Assembly: GCA_001466705.2 (NCBI GenBank)
Contig: LATX02000078.1
Span: 992,001-1,056,000, forward strand
Source of the DNA: Moniliophthora roreri
Lineage: Eukaryota; Basidiomycota; Agaricomycetes; Agaricales; Marasmiaceae
Length of the DNA stretch: 64,000 nucleotides
Direction of reading: 5' to 3'
This document shows positions 11,871 through 22,979 of this stretch, one piece after another. The notes below the pieces were generated by a model. That model saw only the letters and a list, made by a program, of their open reading frames with translations, did not search any database and was not told where the DNA came from. The first letter of the stretch is position 1. Each line of letters opens with the position of its first letter. Position numbers and translations under genes: made by a program.

Positions 11871-13099
11871 TACTATAACAACCATACTGTCGCAATTAAA
11901 AATTCTTCAGAAGCTAACCGTATTCGGCTCCACAGGTGCGACGTCCCACTACCTCTAAAATTACTTGGATTTGTTTTTTGGCCCATCTTCCTTCTCAACC
12001 CCTGTAACTTATATCTTGAACTGGCTATCACGGAAGACACCTGGTCACATCCCTTGTTAGGCACCATCAAGGGCTGCAGAAGATCCATTTGATTGACGAG
12101 GGGATCTTGGAAACGATCCAGGGCACGTTATTGACTGGGTCATGGAGGGATTTGATCGTACCGTTGAACGTTTCTTTTGCGGTTTCACCATCAAGGCTGG
12201 AGAGTACATCGGGTTGTGTACGTATCAAGAACTCGATATCGAACGTACAGGAAGTATCTATGTAGGCATCTGTATACCTATCGTTACTCACACGATCTTT
12301 AGTACCAGTAATTTTTTATTCGATTTTATTCGAACGTGCAATGACGAGCAAATGTGCCCGCACTTTTTCTTTTATTGTTTTAGTGAGAAATTCGGCTCAT
12401 CACTCCCTGATTGCTCTTGACACTCATCATCTCGACCGATGCGTTTGCTGATATCTTTGGAAAGGTCCGGCGGTGGTGTTGGCGGGAAAGATCATGGGAA
12501 CCGTGATTAAGCAGCCAACGACTGCTAATTATGAAGAATCCTTTAATGCTCCCGCCTTCCATGTTCCTTCAAGTTCCGTGTTCCAAGTTCCGTCTGCATC
12601 GACATGCCGCTTTCGCTCAGCGTCACTGCGGCACCATGAGGAATGCTTGGGAACCGCCAAGATGGTAGCACTTTGCAAGGATACAAGGAACCCCCGAAGC
12701 TGTATACAAGCAGATGACCCAAGCCATCCATACATAACTTAATATCAGCTGTCACCGGTTATCTGATAAATTGCCATAAAGTATCCGTATGATCAAGCTT
12801 CGACACCGTGGCCAACAAAAATTCCAGCTCAAACGGGATGCTAATAATAACTCATTTGGCTAGAACGCGACATTGCAAGACAATCTGGGACTAGGCAGTT
12901 GGAATACCGTCCTTCTTTGGCTCCTGGTACGCGATAAGGTACTGCACCAGCGAAGAGGATGGCGTCTAGCGAGTCGAACTCTTTTGATTTTTCCATGAGG
13001 TTGAAGACTGTAGGTGAACGCGAGAAACATCTGCAGATCTACAGGCAGGCTCACATTGACACAGTTGTCAGCAAAACCATAAAGAAAAAGTGATGACTG
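11871..13099. other. Spacer with no supported gene
   Basis: Several short overlapping open frames occur on both strands (for example 12142-12420 and 12473-12742). None has family resemblance, splice support or a partner copy elsewhere in the window. Confidence 0.4.
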
Positions 13100-13270
13100 G
13101 CCCATCAGCAAAAACCATGTAGTGCTATAATGGGTTCCCAGGGGTTTATAATCCACCTGCAGGGTATTATGACCCTTAAAACCAGTCATAACCCCCACAA
13201 ACCAGGCCACAACCAGGTTATAATCCCCCTGGAGCTAGGTTATAGCACTTTCCGGTTTTTGCTGATGGGC
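13100..13270 (+). mobile_element. MITE, 171 bp, with terminal inverted repeats
   Basis: The outer 17 bases GCCCATCAGCAAAAACC match the reverse complement of the other end exactly. With mismatches the inverted repeat extends to about 30 bases, reaching TATAGCAC. No open frame fits inside. A clear target-site duplication was not found. A truncated inverted copy lies at 10361-10465. Confidence 0.8.
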
Positions 13271-14334
13271 AGAGGTACCTATTGAGGCAAGTACTATTCA
13301 GATAACCTTCACTCCGTCATCGCCTGCTCCGTGTCTCCCCATCGCGTCCCTAGGAAGGTAGAACAGTGCTTTAATACATTCCATTTTTATCCACAAATCT
13401 AGGTCCTAAGTCACCGGATATTTGTAGAACTTCGCTGGACCAACTAAACGAACTTACCAAAGTCTGGTAGCTATTCCCGAGCTCTTTAAACCATACTTAA
13501 TGGAGGGTCAGAGTACTAGGCGTAGAATGAACTACCTTCAAGGACCATGGTGGACGTTGCGAGTTGACGGCCGCGTTTGGTCACAATTTGATCACGGCGG
13601 CAAGGTCGCCTGCTTCGGCTCGGCCGCCGCTCTATCCCGCCCCGAACCTAGAAAGCCGGCCGACCATGGGTGGCCTTGGACAGTCCTCGAATTTCGGAGA
13701 AATACTAATGCATATGTCAAGGACAAGTGAAAGTGCTAGCAGCTAAACCGTGGCACAAAATGCACACTCAACACCAAACGGCGCACACTAAGGAACCGTC
13801 GGAGAAACTGTAAGAGGCGGGGTACTACGGAACATGTTTCTCAATTTGGAAGGTTACAATCCACGTGTGGCTTTGATTAGTCTTGCTAAGCGTCGCTTCT
13901 TTGCTTTACTCATCCATCTGAGCATGGATCCGGTGATAGAGTCCTCGCGGTACATGCAGGATATTCGGTACATATACCATATATACGGACCTCCTTGGCT
14001 TTGCAGCACAGCCGATATCGTCCAAAAAAACCTGCGGCGCATCACAGAGGGGTCACCTGTGTAAGTCAATATATCGGTTTAGAGTAACTTGAAGCTGATT
14101 TACGTACCCCATAGGAGCCTAATGAGCGATCTAAAGTGCTATGAACCACTTGATGTTTGGAAACTCGGCAAGCTTGATACGGTGAACGCAGTTCTATTGA
14201 CGCTCGGGGAGAAATCCTTACAGTAGCAACTGCCACTCCGCCTCTGGAACTATTCATCCCGATTGGGTTTACCGATCAAAACTCCAGCGAGCTGTTAGCA
14301 ACCCTGTAAGTACAGTCAGTCTGGGTGGCTCACC
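13271..14334. other. Catalase upstream region, no supported gene
   Basis: A GC-rich block lies at about 13540-13690 with open frames in more than one phase, which points to composition rather than coding. The open frame at 13834-14064 resembles nothing known. Catalase promoter elements probably lie in the last few hundred bases. Confidence 0.4.
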
Positions 14335-14343
14335 AATATAAAG
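14335..14343 (+). promoter_or_regulatory. Probable TATA box of catalase gene
   Basis: AATATAAAG lies about 55 bp before the catalase ATG (14396), and the intervening leader is pyrimidine-rich. This is a sequence-based inference. Confidence 0.5.
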
Positions 14344-14395
14344 AGACCCAAGTTTGCCCCGTCCATTAATCCTCATTCGACTTCTCCACTTCAGA

Positions 14396-16869
14396 ATGCG
14401 GAGCTACTTCTTCCTTATCGTTACTGCTGCCATTCTCTCTTCAGCACAATGTCCCTACGGCGGCGACTCACCATCGCTCTCTCGTCGTGCCTCCGGCGAC
14501 GATGGCTTCCTAGAACAGTTCGTCGTTGACGACTCTAATTCTTTCACCACCACCGACTTTGGTACTCGTGTCGACGATACTCACTCCCTCAAAGCCGGTG
14601 ACCGAGGCCCCACTCTCATCGAAGACTTTGTTCTCCGAACAAAAATTACGCGCTTAGACCACGAGAGAATCCCAGAACGAGCTGGTTTGTCTTGCTTACT
14701 TACCTTCTGATCTGAGTACTGAGTATCTTCTTGCCCTCTCTGTCTTGTAGTGCATGCTCGCGGAGCAGCAGCTCATGGCTATTTCGAATCTTATCGCGAC
14801 TGGTCCAACCTCACCGCTGCTTCTTTCCTCAGCCAAGCAGGTAACACAACACCAATTTTCCTCCGCTTCTCCACCGTTGCTGGATCCCGTGGAAGTGCGG
14901 ATACGGCTCGCGATGTTCATGGATACGCGTTACGGTTCTATACCGATGAAGGGAATTATGGTGCGTTTTTTTTCTATTTCTTTCCTTGCACATCGCCTCC
15001 GCACATTCACACACCCCGACTCCTACACGATTCACAATTCACAACTCCCCAACTCCTCTGTTTCACTCCTTTCCTTATTAGCTAAATCAAAAGTTTGGTC
15101 CTGATATCAAACCTTCTTCTAATTCATTCTCTGATTAGACATTGTCGGCAACAATATCCCTGTGTTCTTTATCCAAGACGCCATTCAATTCCCAGACCTC
15201 ATTCACTCCGTTAAACCTCGGGCAGACAACGAGATACCTCAGGCCGCGACAGCACATGATTCCGCCTACGATTTCTTTTCACAGAATCCTTCCACTCTAC
15301 ATACACTCCTTTGGGCACTTTCTGGACATGGGATTCCTCGATCTTACCGCCATATCGATGGATTCGGTGTCCACACCTTCCGCTTCGTGACAAGGCAAGG
15401 GAAGAGCAAGCTCATCAAATGGCACTTCAGGAGTCTCCAAGGCAGGACGAGTTTGGTTTGGCCAGAGGCTTTGGCACTGGCAGGCCAGAACCCCGACTTC
15501 CATCGTCAGGATCTGTTCAATGCTATTGCAGCTGGACATTTTCCCGAGTGGGAAGTAGGCGTGCAGATTGCCGATGAGGAGGATGTATTGGCGTTTGGAT
15601 TCGATATGCTGGATCCGACCAAGATTTTGCCAGAGAAGACTGTTCCTGTTACGCCATTGGGCAAGCTTGTGCTGAATAAGAACCCGTTGAATTACTTTGC
15701 GGAGGTTGAGCAGGTTATGGTGCGCTCTTTTACTTTTCTCTTCTAATAAAGCAAGTCCTGATAAAAGTCTGTAGTTCTGTCCAGGCCACGTCGTTCCTGG
15801 CATCGACTTCTCCGATGACCCTCTCCTCCAAGGTCGTCTCTTCTCCTACGTCGACACACAGCTCAACCGAAACATGGGCTCGCCCAACTTTGAACAAATT
15901 CCCATTAATCGTCCTCGTAATGGCTTCCCTCACAACAACAACCGTGACGGTGCAGGCCAACAATTCATCTTCTCCAACATCAATCCTTACACATTCAACA
16001 CTCTCAACAATGGGTTCCCCAAACCCGCTAACCAAACTGTTGGGAACGGGTTCTTCACCGCACCTGCTCGTCGTGTCGTAGACGCGCACTACGTTCGCGA
16101 GGTATCGCCTACATTCCTCGACTTCTGGTCCCAACCGCGATTGTTCTATAACTCCATCCTACCAGCGGAGAGACAGATGATCATCAACGCCCTTCGATTC
16201 GAATTGTCACATGTCCAATCACCCGCTGTCAAAACCAATTTTGTCAACCAGATCAATAAGGTTGACAATGATCTTGCTGTGCGGGTTGCGTTAGCTATCA
16301 ATGTCAAAGCGCCTGCCCCAGACCCCGAACACTACCACTATAACACCACGATCAACCTATCTATATTCAACACCACGCTCCCTACTATCGCCGGATTAAA
16401 TGTCGGTATTCTCACTACCACATTAACCAACTCCTCTTCCTCCCTCGAACAGGCAACCTCCATCGCCCAGTCCCTAGCAAGAAGCGGCGTCAATGGCACA
16501 ATCATAGCCGAGACCCTTTCTGCTGGTGTAAACACTACATACATCTCATCCGATGCCGTTCTGTTTGACGGAATCATCGTGTGTGACGGTACTGATACCC
16601 TCTTTTCCGAGGCAGCATCGACCTCCCCGTTATTCCCGCCTCAAAGACCGTTGAGCATCGTTCGGGATGCGTTTTTCTATGGAAAACCCATCGCGGGTAT
16701 CGGTGCTGGTGCAAAGGCGTTTATGAACTTTACAACACCAGGTCAGCCGGGTGTATATGTGGCCAATTCAACCGATGGGAACTTGAGTGAGTTGATAGCT
16801 CAGTTCGAGAAGGGGTTGAAGCAGTTCAAGTTTTTGGATAGGTTCCCGATGGATAAGGGTTTGCAGTAG
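14396..16869 (+). CDS. Secreted large-subunit catalase
   Basis: Heme catalase that breaks down hydrogen peroxide to water and oxygen. Four exons: 14396-14684, 14751-14960, 15139-15719 and 15775-16869. They sum to 2,175 nt, a 724-residue protein, the usual size of fungal large-subunit catalases. A signal peptide is visible ([18 protein letters not shown]). The catalytic His is at about residue 98 in [10 protein letters not shown], the distal Asn at about 171 in [11 protein letters not shown], and the proximal heme Tyr at about 385 in RLFSYVDTQ. The C-terminal part (roughly 540-724) is the flavodoxin-like domain of this clade. Many N-x-S/T sites fit an extracellular or wall-bound enzyme. Intron 2 (178 nt) is longer than the others. 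The start was chosen because the upstream in-frame codons lack an ATG and because the leader is hydrophobic. Neighbours are repeats, so no operon-like context applies. Confidence 0.93.
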
Positions 16870-17765
16870 GTTAACTCATGATCATTCTTATGTTATATAT
16901 TGCTTGAATACAGGATCTTGCGATCTTCTTCATTTAACTCATTGCGAATGGCCCGGTCGACTCCGATTTTCCCTAACGTTGCGATGACCAGATCATCAAT
17001 CACATCTATTCGACACCATCATGGACACCTGTAACCTGACACTGAAACGTCATGTTCTCGACTAGAGCATATTTGCGACGACAGTTCTTGTGATTCTCGG
17101 AGAAATTCTCTGACAATTACGAGACTTTGACTCATGATTCATCAAGCGCAAATATGCGATCCACCATGGATATCTCTTTACACTAGTATGTTACACAATT
17201 CTGCATGATATTCTAGGGATCCCAAGCTAGCTAATCAAGGCGATAACTTTTTTGGAAATGGAGAAAATGACTCCTCGGACATCCCCGAGGGCCTTTTACA
17301 GATACTGGCAACGAAGAATCATTCTTCCACGAAAGACTAGACAAATGTACAGGTTGTCGGAAGTAATACATAATCTAAAATGTCTAATAAAAGAGCGGCT
17401 GATCTAAATGTAAGAAAGATCCAAAAGTTCCGAGTCTATGCTGTAGGCTCTAAACCTCTTTTGATCATAACGAATGTTCGGCACCTGCAAGAAGCGCTGA
17501 CAGCCAACTTGCACAAGAGCCTAAGAGCCACCGTTTGAGGAACTAGGCTAAGGCTCCCCAGAACTGGCGCCTGGATCAGGGTCTCGTTCTTGATGAACTC
17601 AGCAAATATCTCTAACGCTGTCTTGGGTTGGTGCGCTGGCTGGCTGGCTGTTATTACCTGAATTTGCCATGGGGCGTTGCAGGCGCCGAATGAATATCAA
17701 TGTTGAACGGGGAAATCAACAAAAACAGAATACGTCAACGAGTTCGTAAACGGAGATAATATTGA
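16870..17765. other. Catalase 3-prime flank and spacer
   Basis: No gene is supported. A small GGCTGGCTGGCT run lies near 17638. The catalase terminator region is expected in the first 200 bases. Confidence 0.4.
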
Positions 17766-18135
17766 CAGGTTAAGGGTGGTTAAGAGTGGTTAAGGGCATT
17801 ATAACCCCTTCAACCAGTCTTAACGGTCCAAGACCAGGCTTAAAGAGTTAAAGGAGGCTAATACAAGTCTAAGGAGGCCAATCTGAGTCTTATGGAGGTC
17901 ATATCAAGTTTTCTAATGTGGTTTCCAGTATATAGATGGTGTAAATCATTATATTGTGGCATGTACTATGTACTCAATATTTTATCAACTTATTTCATTT
18001 GAATATTTGGAGAGTTTTATTATAATTTTATTACTATTATATTATAGGACAAAAAACTTACTGTCATTGATGGTGGTAGCAAGCAAAGAGAGAAGGGAGT
18101 TTAATCTCCAACACAACGGCATATTGATGCCATGG

Positions 18136-18177
18136 ATTGAAGGGGTCTTGGGGCACGTGCCTCAAGACCCCTTCAAT
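18136..18177. repeat. 42-bp near-perfect palindrome centred on CACGTG
   Basis: Arms ATTGAAGGGGTCTTG and CAAGACCCCTTCAAT are exact reverse complements. The centre GGCACGTGCC is itself palindromic, and only the G/T pair between arm and centre is mismatched. This structure could form a cruciform or hairpin. Confidence 0.9.
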
Positions 18178-18490
18178 CTGGCGCTGGCAAATTCCACAGG
18201 TCAAACATTTTCCCACCCTTTTGACTCTGTCCCGAACCATCACCATCGACAGTGGCCAAGGCCTTCTGCCCATCGTTTCCCTCATTGTAAGTCATTTATT
18301 CTGTCAATAGTATGCTATTATATACAGTAATAGAATATTACAATAAAATGTGTTGAAAAATGTTGAAAAGACTGAAAAAAAAAAGAATTTAATCCTGTTT
18401 TTCAAAAGAAAACCTGGTATTGACCCAGCTGAATGTCATTTTCAACAGGATATAGTGTTCAGGTCACTCATCAACCCAGTATTGACTCAG

Positions 18491-18491
18491 N
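18491..18491. other. Undetermined base (N)
   Basis: Single N inside the repeat-like region. It may mark an assembly join. Confidence 0.95.
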
Positions 18492-18629
18492 ATGGAAGGT
18501 CACATAGGAGATGTTGGAAATGGTGCAGGAAAGGCTATATGAATGATGATTGGGCGATGCGCCATCACGTGAGTGAAGACCCCCGCAATTGTTTGTTTAT
18601 TTGCTCAACAATTTGCAAACTCCGCTGTT

Positions 18630-18880
18630 TCTTTCTTTCTTTCGTACCACCACCATCTCCCTTCCCCTTGTTATTGTCCTCTCATCACTGTCACCATCGT
18701 TGACATCCTTGCCACTGCCATCCTTCTCTCACCATTGTTACTGCCATCTTTCCCTCACCATTGTCGCTGCTGTCCTTCCCTCCTTGTTGTTGCCTTCTTT
18801 CCTTGATGTTGTCTACCCTCATTTGCCATCGTCTCACTGTTGATACCCACCTTTGTCATTGTCTCTCCCCCACAGTCCTC
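18630..18880 (+). repeat. Pyrimidine-rich low-complexity tract
   Basis: CT-rich sequence built on imperfect CCATC, CCTTC and CACCATTG units. The open frames in it (18573-18843) appear in two phases and reflect composition, not a gene. Confidence 0.6.
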
Positions 18881-19589
18881 ACTGTCTTTCTCTTTGACAC
18901 CCAGCTACACCAGCATGTTGAGTTTGGGCATTATTAGTGCATTGTATCAAGCAAATTATCACACAACCTCTTACTGACCATTCATGTCCAGTTAGCCTAC
19001 TGTTGATCATCTCATTACACTGACAACTCCCCAAAGACTCCAAGCATCTTGTACTGAATAAATGACATGTCTCAGCTACAGGTAAGCCTCATTTACAAGT
19101 TATATATGCACATACAAATGCTGAAATATTGTCTTATTGAGTCCAGCTGTTTGATGTACTTGCAAGAGCTCCTAAAAGGTATGAGTCAGGTTTTTATTCA
19201 TGATATTAGTGCTAACACTGTCCTTCTAGACTACACTGATACAATAATCACAAAGGTGTCAGGCCAATTAGGAATCAGAGTGCATATCTCACATCGTCAA
19301 ACCCTCTTCTCACTGATAACTTCTGGTCTCTCAAGAAGCCTTGCCGGCTGTTACTGGTAAGCTTTGCTTGTCACTGTTCATGTACTCTTGACTGACACTG
19401 CCACTCAAGGTTCCCCCTCCATTGATATGCCGACCAGTCAGACACTGGGTTTATGTACTTGTTTGGATGTACATAGATAGATAGATGCCAATATACTTTT
19501 CGATTTAATTTGCAATTTCTAATGCTAGAGCAACAGCTGAGGTGTAGTGCATATCTGCAGTTGCCTGCTCATACTGCCAATAACTGATA

Positions 19590-19845
19590 ATGGGTGGTTA
19601 TGGGAGGTTATGATGCCACTAATTGGTGATAACTACCCTAACTGGCCTTAACCACCCAAACCAGCCTTAACCACCATCCCCTGCCATAACGACCTTAACT
19701 GGTTATGATTGTTTGCTAACCTGCCAAGAGCCCCATTTACCGGTCACATCAAATCACGGACTTCATAACGAGTCGGCGGAGGGTCACAACAAATCATGGG
19801 TAACATAACCACCCCCCCCCTCGCTATAACCCCCATAACCGGGGA
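19590..19845. mobile_element. Possible MITE with GGTTATGGG-type inverted ends
   Basis: The left end (GGGTGGTTATGGGAGGTTAT) is mirrored at the right end by inverted CATAACC motifs. A run of about ten C lies at 19810. It may be the right end of the larger element rather than a separate MITE. Confidence 0.4.
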
Positions 19846-19948
19846 TCCCTAGGTATATGGGGGTGATCACGAGTCTTGGGCGTTGTCCCTAGGTCATGCC
19901 AACTTGCCATTTTGTGCGATGTATCTTGTATGGTCTTGATGCCGAGCC

Positions 19949-20223
19949 AGTTTACAGCTGTTTGAAAAAGTGTTGAGACTTGTGTGAACTTTATATAATA
20001 AAATAAAATAATTGATTCCCTTGTCCCAAACACATCTATGTGCACATCCCTTGCCTCTAACTGCCATTCCTTATGCCCAGAAATCGAGTACTTGTTGTAG
20101 TCAGATACTTCGCAGTTAGACAATGGTGGGACAGTGGTGGACGGACAGTGGGTACTGATCAGAATTAATTATTTTATTATTAAGTTCACACGCAACAAGT
20201 CTCAACACTTTTTCAAACGGCTG
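19949..20223. mobile_element. MITE-like hairpin element, 275 bp
   Basis: The arm at about 19949-20017 is the inverted counterpart of about 20163-20223. Both contain TTTGAAAAAGTGTTGAGACT, with GTGTGAACTT and an AT-rich inner part. The spacer of about 145 bases holds no gene. Long inverted arms around a short non-coding core are typical of a foldback or MITE element. Confidence 0.7.
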
Positions 20224-20239
20224 TAAGTGAAGGCGTCAG

Positions 20240-20400
20240 CACAGAAGTCCCAGAGGGAAATGCGATCGATAATACATACTTCATATCCGCATCTCCGACC
20301 TGGACTTATGGCATAGCCAGGTTGCGCGGAGAGCTCGGGCCGGCCATCCAGATACTGCGTCGCCTTTGGAATGCAGCACTTTTTGTCCTGTAGCCACAAA
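20240..20400 (-). repeat. Inverted fragment paired with 20650-20830
   Basis: On the minus strand it encodes a stretch containing PELSAQP, which is also encoded on the plus strand at about 20700-20730. Similarity extends for about 60-80 bases at nucleotide level. This suggests two diverged, oppositely oriented copies of one sequence, perhaps a decayed gene or transposon end. Confidence 0.45.
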
Positions 20401-20649
20401 AAATCATACCAGGTTCTTCATGAGACGTAATTTTGTCAACAGATACTTTTAGAAGTGTTCAGAGCCCTCAAACCCCTGCAAGAGTTGTAGTGGTCCTTGT
20501 AAATAATGACATTGTAATGACGATTATGTTGGCAACTGTGAAATTCCCTCATGGACCTTTTGAAATGAGTTCTTGAGCATAATACTACACTCAAATGATC
20601 TAAAAGTCGTTCTATGTGGTGCTTTATAACATACATGAGTACTTACTTG

Positions 20650-20830
20650 GTAGGTGTCGGAAGAACGGCGGCTAAGCGCTGGACGAAGCGCCTGCGGGAA
20701 GGCCATCCCGAACTTTCCGCACAACCTGCAACCTGGAAACCGAGGCCTTACCCAGATCAGGCAGGTAACCTATTTTCCGCTGATGTCGCCAGGAGCGGCA
20801 GGAACGATCTTCTGGTCTACAAAAACAAGC
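20650..20830 (+). repeat. Partner of inverted fragment 20240-20400
   Basis: Carries the same PELSAQP-encoding core in plus orientation, in a more GC-rich context than its surroundings. No complete gene can be drawn. Confidence 0.45.
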
Positions 20831-20989
20831 AAAATGCGAGAAAGAAATTGAGGTAAACGTGCCTTATCTGCACGATCAATATTATGAGGCCACTAGTATC
20901 GTTCGCATCTCCCACAGAAACGTCCAAGCATGTTTTATACTCCTATAGCGTCTCGAGAGGCTAACAGACGAGTGCGTGAGAGGCAGCAG

Positions 20990-21662
20990 GTCATCAAACT
21001 CGAAGGCCTGGTCATCTTCACCACCAGGGTAATCCTAAGCCGCAAGATCCACAAGATCACATTCCCAAACACTAGATCGTTCTCATAGACCTAAAGAGCA
21101 ATAAGCACCTGGTTTCTGGACAAGAAGTTACCGTCTTCGTCGTTCCTCGCTGACAAAGCTACGGAAACCCCGGTATCCATCAATTCTTTCTGGAATCGCA
21201 CAAGACTCTGAAGATCTCCCAGAGCAGCTCTGCAGGCTTATTCGCTGGCCAATGAGAGGTGATAAGGTACCGAACACGGAGGTAGGCCTACGAGGGGTTG
21301 AGGCTGCGTTTTGGTAGTCTTGATCGCGCCTGATGTCTTGTCTTCACATTTCGCGAGAGCAAGGACATATCTAGGCGACTTTGAGACTTTGATAGTGCCA
21401 TGAATGACAAGGTGAAGGTGCACCATCATTGGTTTGTGTCCTTAGACTGGTGTCGTCTTTGGGCGAGAGATGTGTATGGTGAATTGTACTCCTGGAGCCA
21501 AGTGAAGGAGAGGAGAAAGTGTAGGAAAGAATTTGTCTGCTTCCGAATACCTGGGCGCCATTGAACACTTTTCCATAAGAGAAGAGATTCGATGTACCCT
21601 TGTTTGCATAGTACCAGCGACCGGGTTCTTACTGTAGTCCAATTCGAAGTCTCGGGGACCAA
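20990..21662 (-). pseudogene. Unrecognised gene remnant with three in-frame stops
   Basis: One minus-strand frame stays open for about 220 codons apart from three stops (near 21451, 21238 and 21091). It has protein-like composition, for example LQSLVRFQKELMDTGVSVAL and SARNDEDGNFLSRNQ. The stops are not explained by introns of credible length, so a decayed gene is the best reading. The family is not recognised. Confidence 0.4.
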
Positions 21663-22105
21663 GAGCAGTAGACAGAGTGATATGAGTTACGTATTAATGT
21701 GAGGATGCCATCTGCATAGAAACGACAGAATGAGGCACTGAATGAATCGCGAGCCTACCTAAGAATCGTCGAGACCTATCTGATGCATTCATATACCACA
21801 CTTTCATACTTTATAGCATGTCAGTCGGTCGACATCTAGTAAAGAAAATGAAACTGCACCTTGTCCACAGTTTTCGAATATGCATTTAGCGTTTCCGTAA
21901 ATTTCTCGCCCTTCCCTTACATGCTGCCAGTACCTTATGCGCTTCGTTTTAGCTTGAGTCATGCGTTTTCTTTGACCGAGATACGAATCAGATAAGGGGA
22001 GATAGCGATGGCAGTAACAAGCGAACCAATCTACCGGGAGGATTACTGATCATGGTTCAGGCAAAAGAAAGGAGGTAATCTTATCACTGATCGTTATCCG
22101 GCGTG
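21663..22105. other. Spacer, nothing recognised
   Basis: No supported gene, repeat or structure was seen on either strand. Confidence 0.4.
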
Positions 22106-22375
22106 GAGCGTCAACCACACGTGCAAGTTCTCAGGCGCTCCTTTTTCCTGCTTCCACCGTTGCCTACTCTCGGCTCTGACACCTTTTCCTGAAGTATCGA
22201 GCCCAACACCGTCCCTTCAACGATTTTAATTGTGATTTAAAACTACTCTTGGTCTGCAGGTGGAATGTCGGGCGAAACGGAGTGCTAATTGAGGGATACA
22301 GCTTGGATGTAGTAGCAGTAGCAGTGAGGTGCGTTAGTCTAGAAAGGCTTTCCAAGTCCATGCTGGCCGGCTGAC
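22106..22375 (+). repeat. Dispersed repeat D, copy 1
   Basis: Matches 36945-37265 over almost its full length in the same orientation. Landmarks are CACACGTGCAAGTTC near the start and GGCTTTCCAAGT near the end. Shorter, more diverged copies are at 32675-32790 and 46600-46760. Confidence 0.75.
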
Positions 22376-22631
22376 CTCGTGTATACTCTCAGCGAATATT
22401 CGTGGTGGAAAGGAGCGAGGCTCCAGAGCTCCTTGGTCACTTATGCCTGTGTAGACTGCCAGATATGATACCCTCGCAAAACGCCCCATATGTCTCAGTT
22501 ACAACCATACCCGGTGAGTACTAGATTTAATTTCCCATTTTGCATCTCTTCTAATTGTGGACCTATACTCACAGGCTGCCATACCTCACGAATACAGCTC
22601 TGCATATCCCAAGTTTTACACCTTCCTCCCA

Positions 22632-22830
22632 CTGAGAAATCCACACGCCTTCATAAGGGGACAAATGGCACTCAGAACCGTCAAATGCTCCTGGATCACC
22701 TGGTCGATACAGTAGAAAGCAAGTAGAATCTTTCCAAAGCAAACTGTCGCCGTGATGCTCACGTCGAATAACCGCCAGATGATGCCATGATTCTTGACGA
22801 ACTTGTCAACATTCTTGCCACTTCAAGACC
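22632..22830 (+). pseudogene. Fragment of CYP63-type P450 gene, with intron
   Basis: Matches 44932-45122 of the P450 gene in this window: the end of exon 8, the following intron and most of exon 9. The frame is still readable ([14 protein letters not shown], then DELVNILA), and even the unusual GC splice donor is kept. Because the intron is present, the copy arose from DNA and not from mRNA. Everything before and after the P450 match is unrelated, so the piece cannot make an enzyme. It lies between repeat D and decayed copy B. Confidence 0.85.
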
Positions 22831-22979
22831 AAATCAAAGATTCGGTCGCACCTCTTCGAACCCCCGCTATCTTCCTCTCAGCGGCATCAACACCGCACTT
22901 GGAATTCAACAAACCAAGATGATGCAGGGCCTGGCCTGAACGTGCGTTCTTGTTAGCGGGAAGCAGGGCTGGAGGGGCT

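Larger units (their letters stand above)
17766..19850. mobile_element. Possible 2.1-kb transposon with GGTTAAGG subterminal repeats
   Basis: The left end carries repeats of GGTTAAGGGTGGTTAAG in the plus orientation. The right part (about 19630-19700) carries the same motif inverted (CTTAACCACC). The interior is CpG-poor compared with the flanks and has no clear transposase frame. It holds an N (18491), a long palindrome (18136-18177) and a pyrimidine-rich stretch. The exact ends and any target duplication are not resolved, so it could also be several nested elements. Confidence 0.4.

Noticed and set aside
17766..17800. GGTTAAGGG repeats as telomeric repeat remnants
   Set aside because: The unit is not TTAGGG, copies are few and imperfect, and inverted counterparts lie 1.9 kb away, which fits transposon subterminal repeats better.
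18573..18843. Two overlapping open frames in a CT-rich tract as genes
   Set aside because: Both frames reflect low-complexity pyrimidine sequence, and no splice, start context or family support exists.
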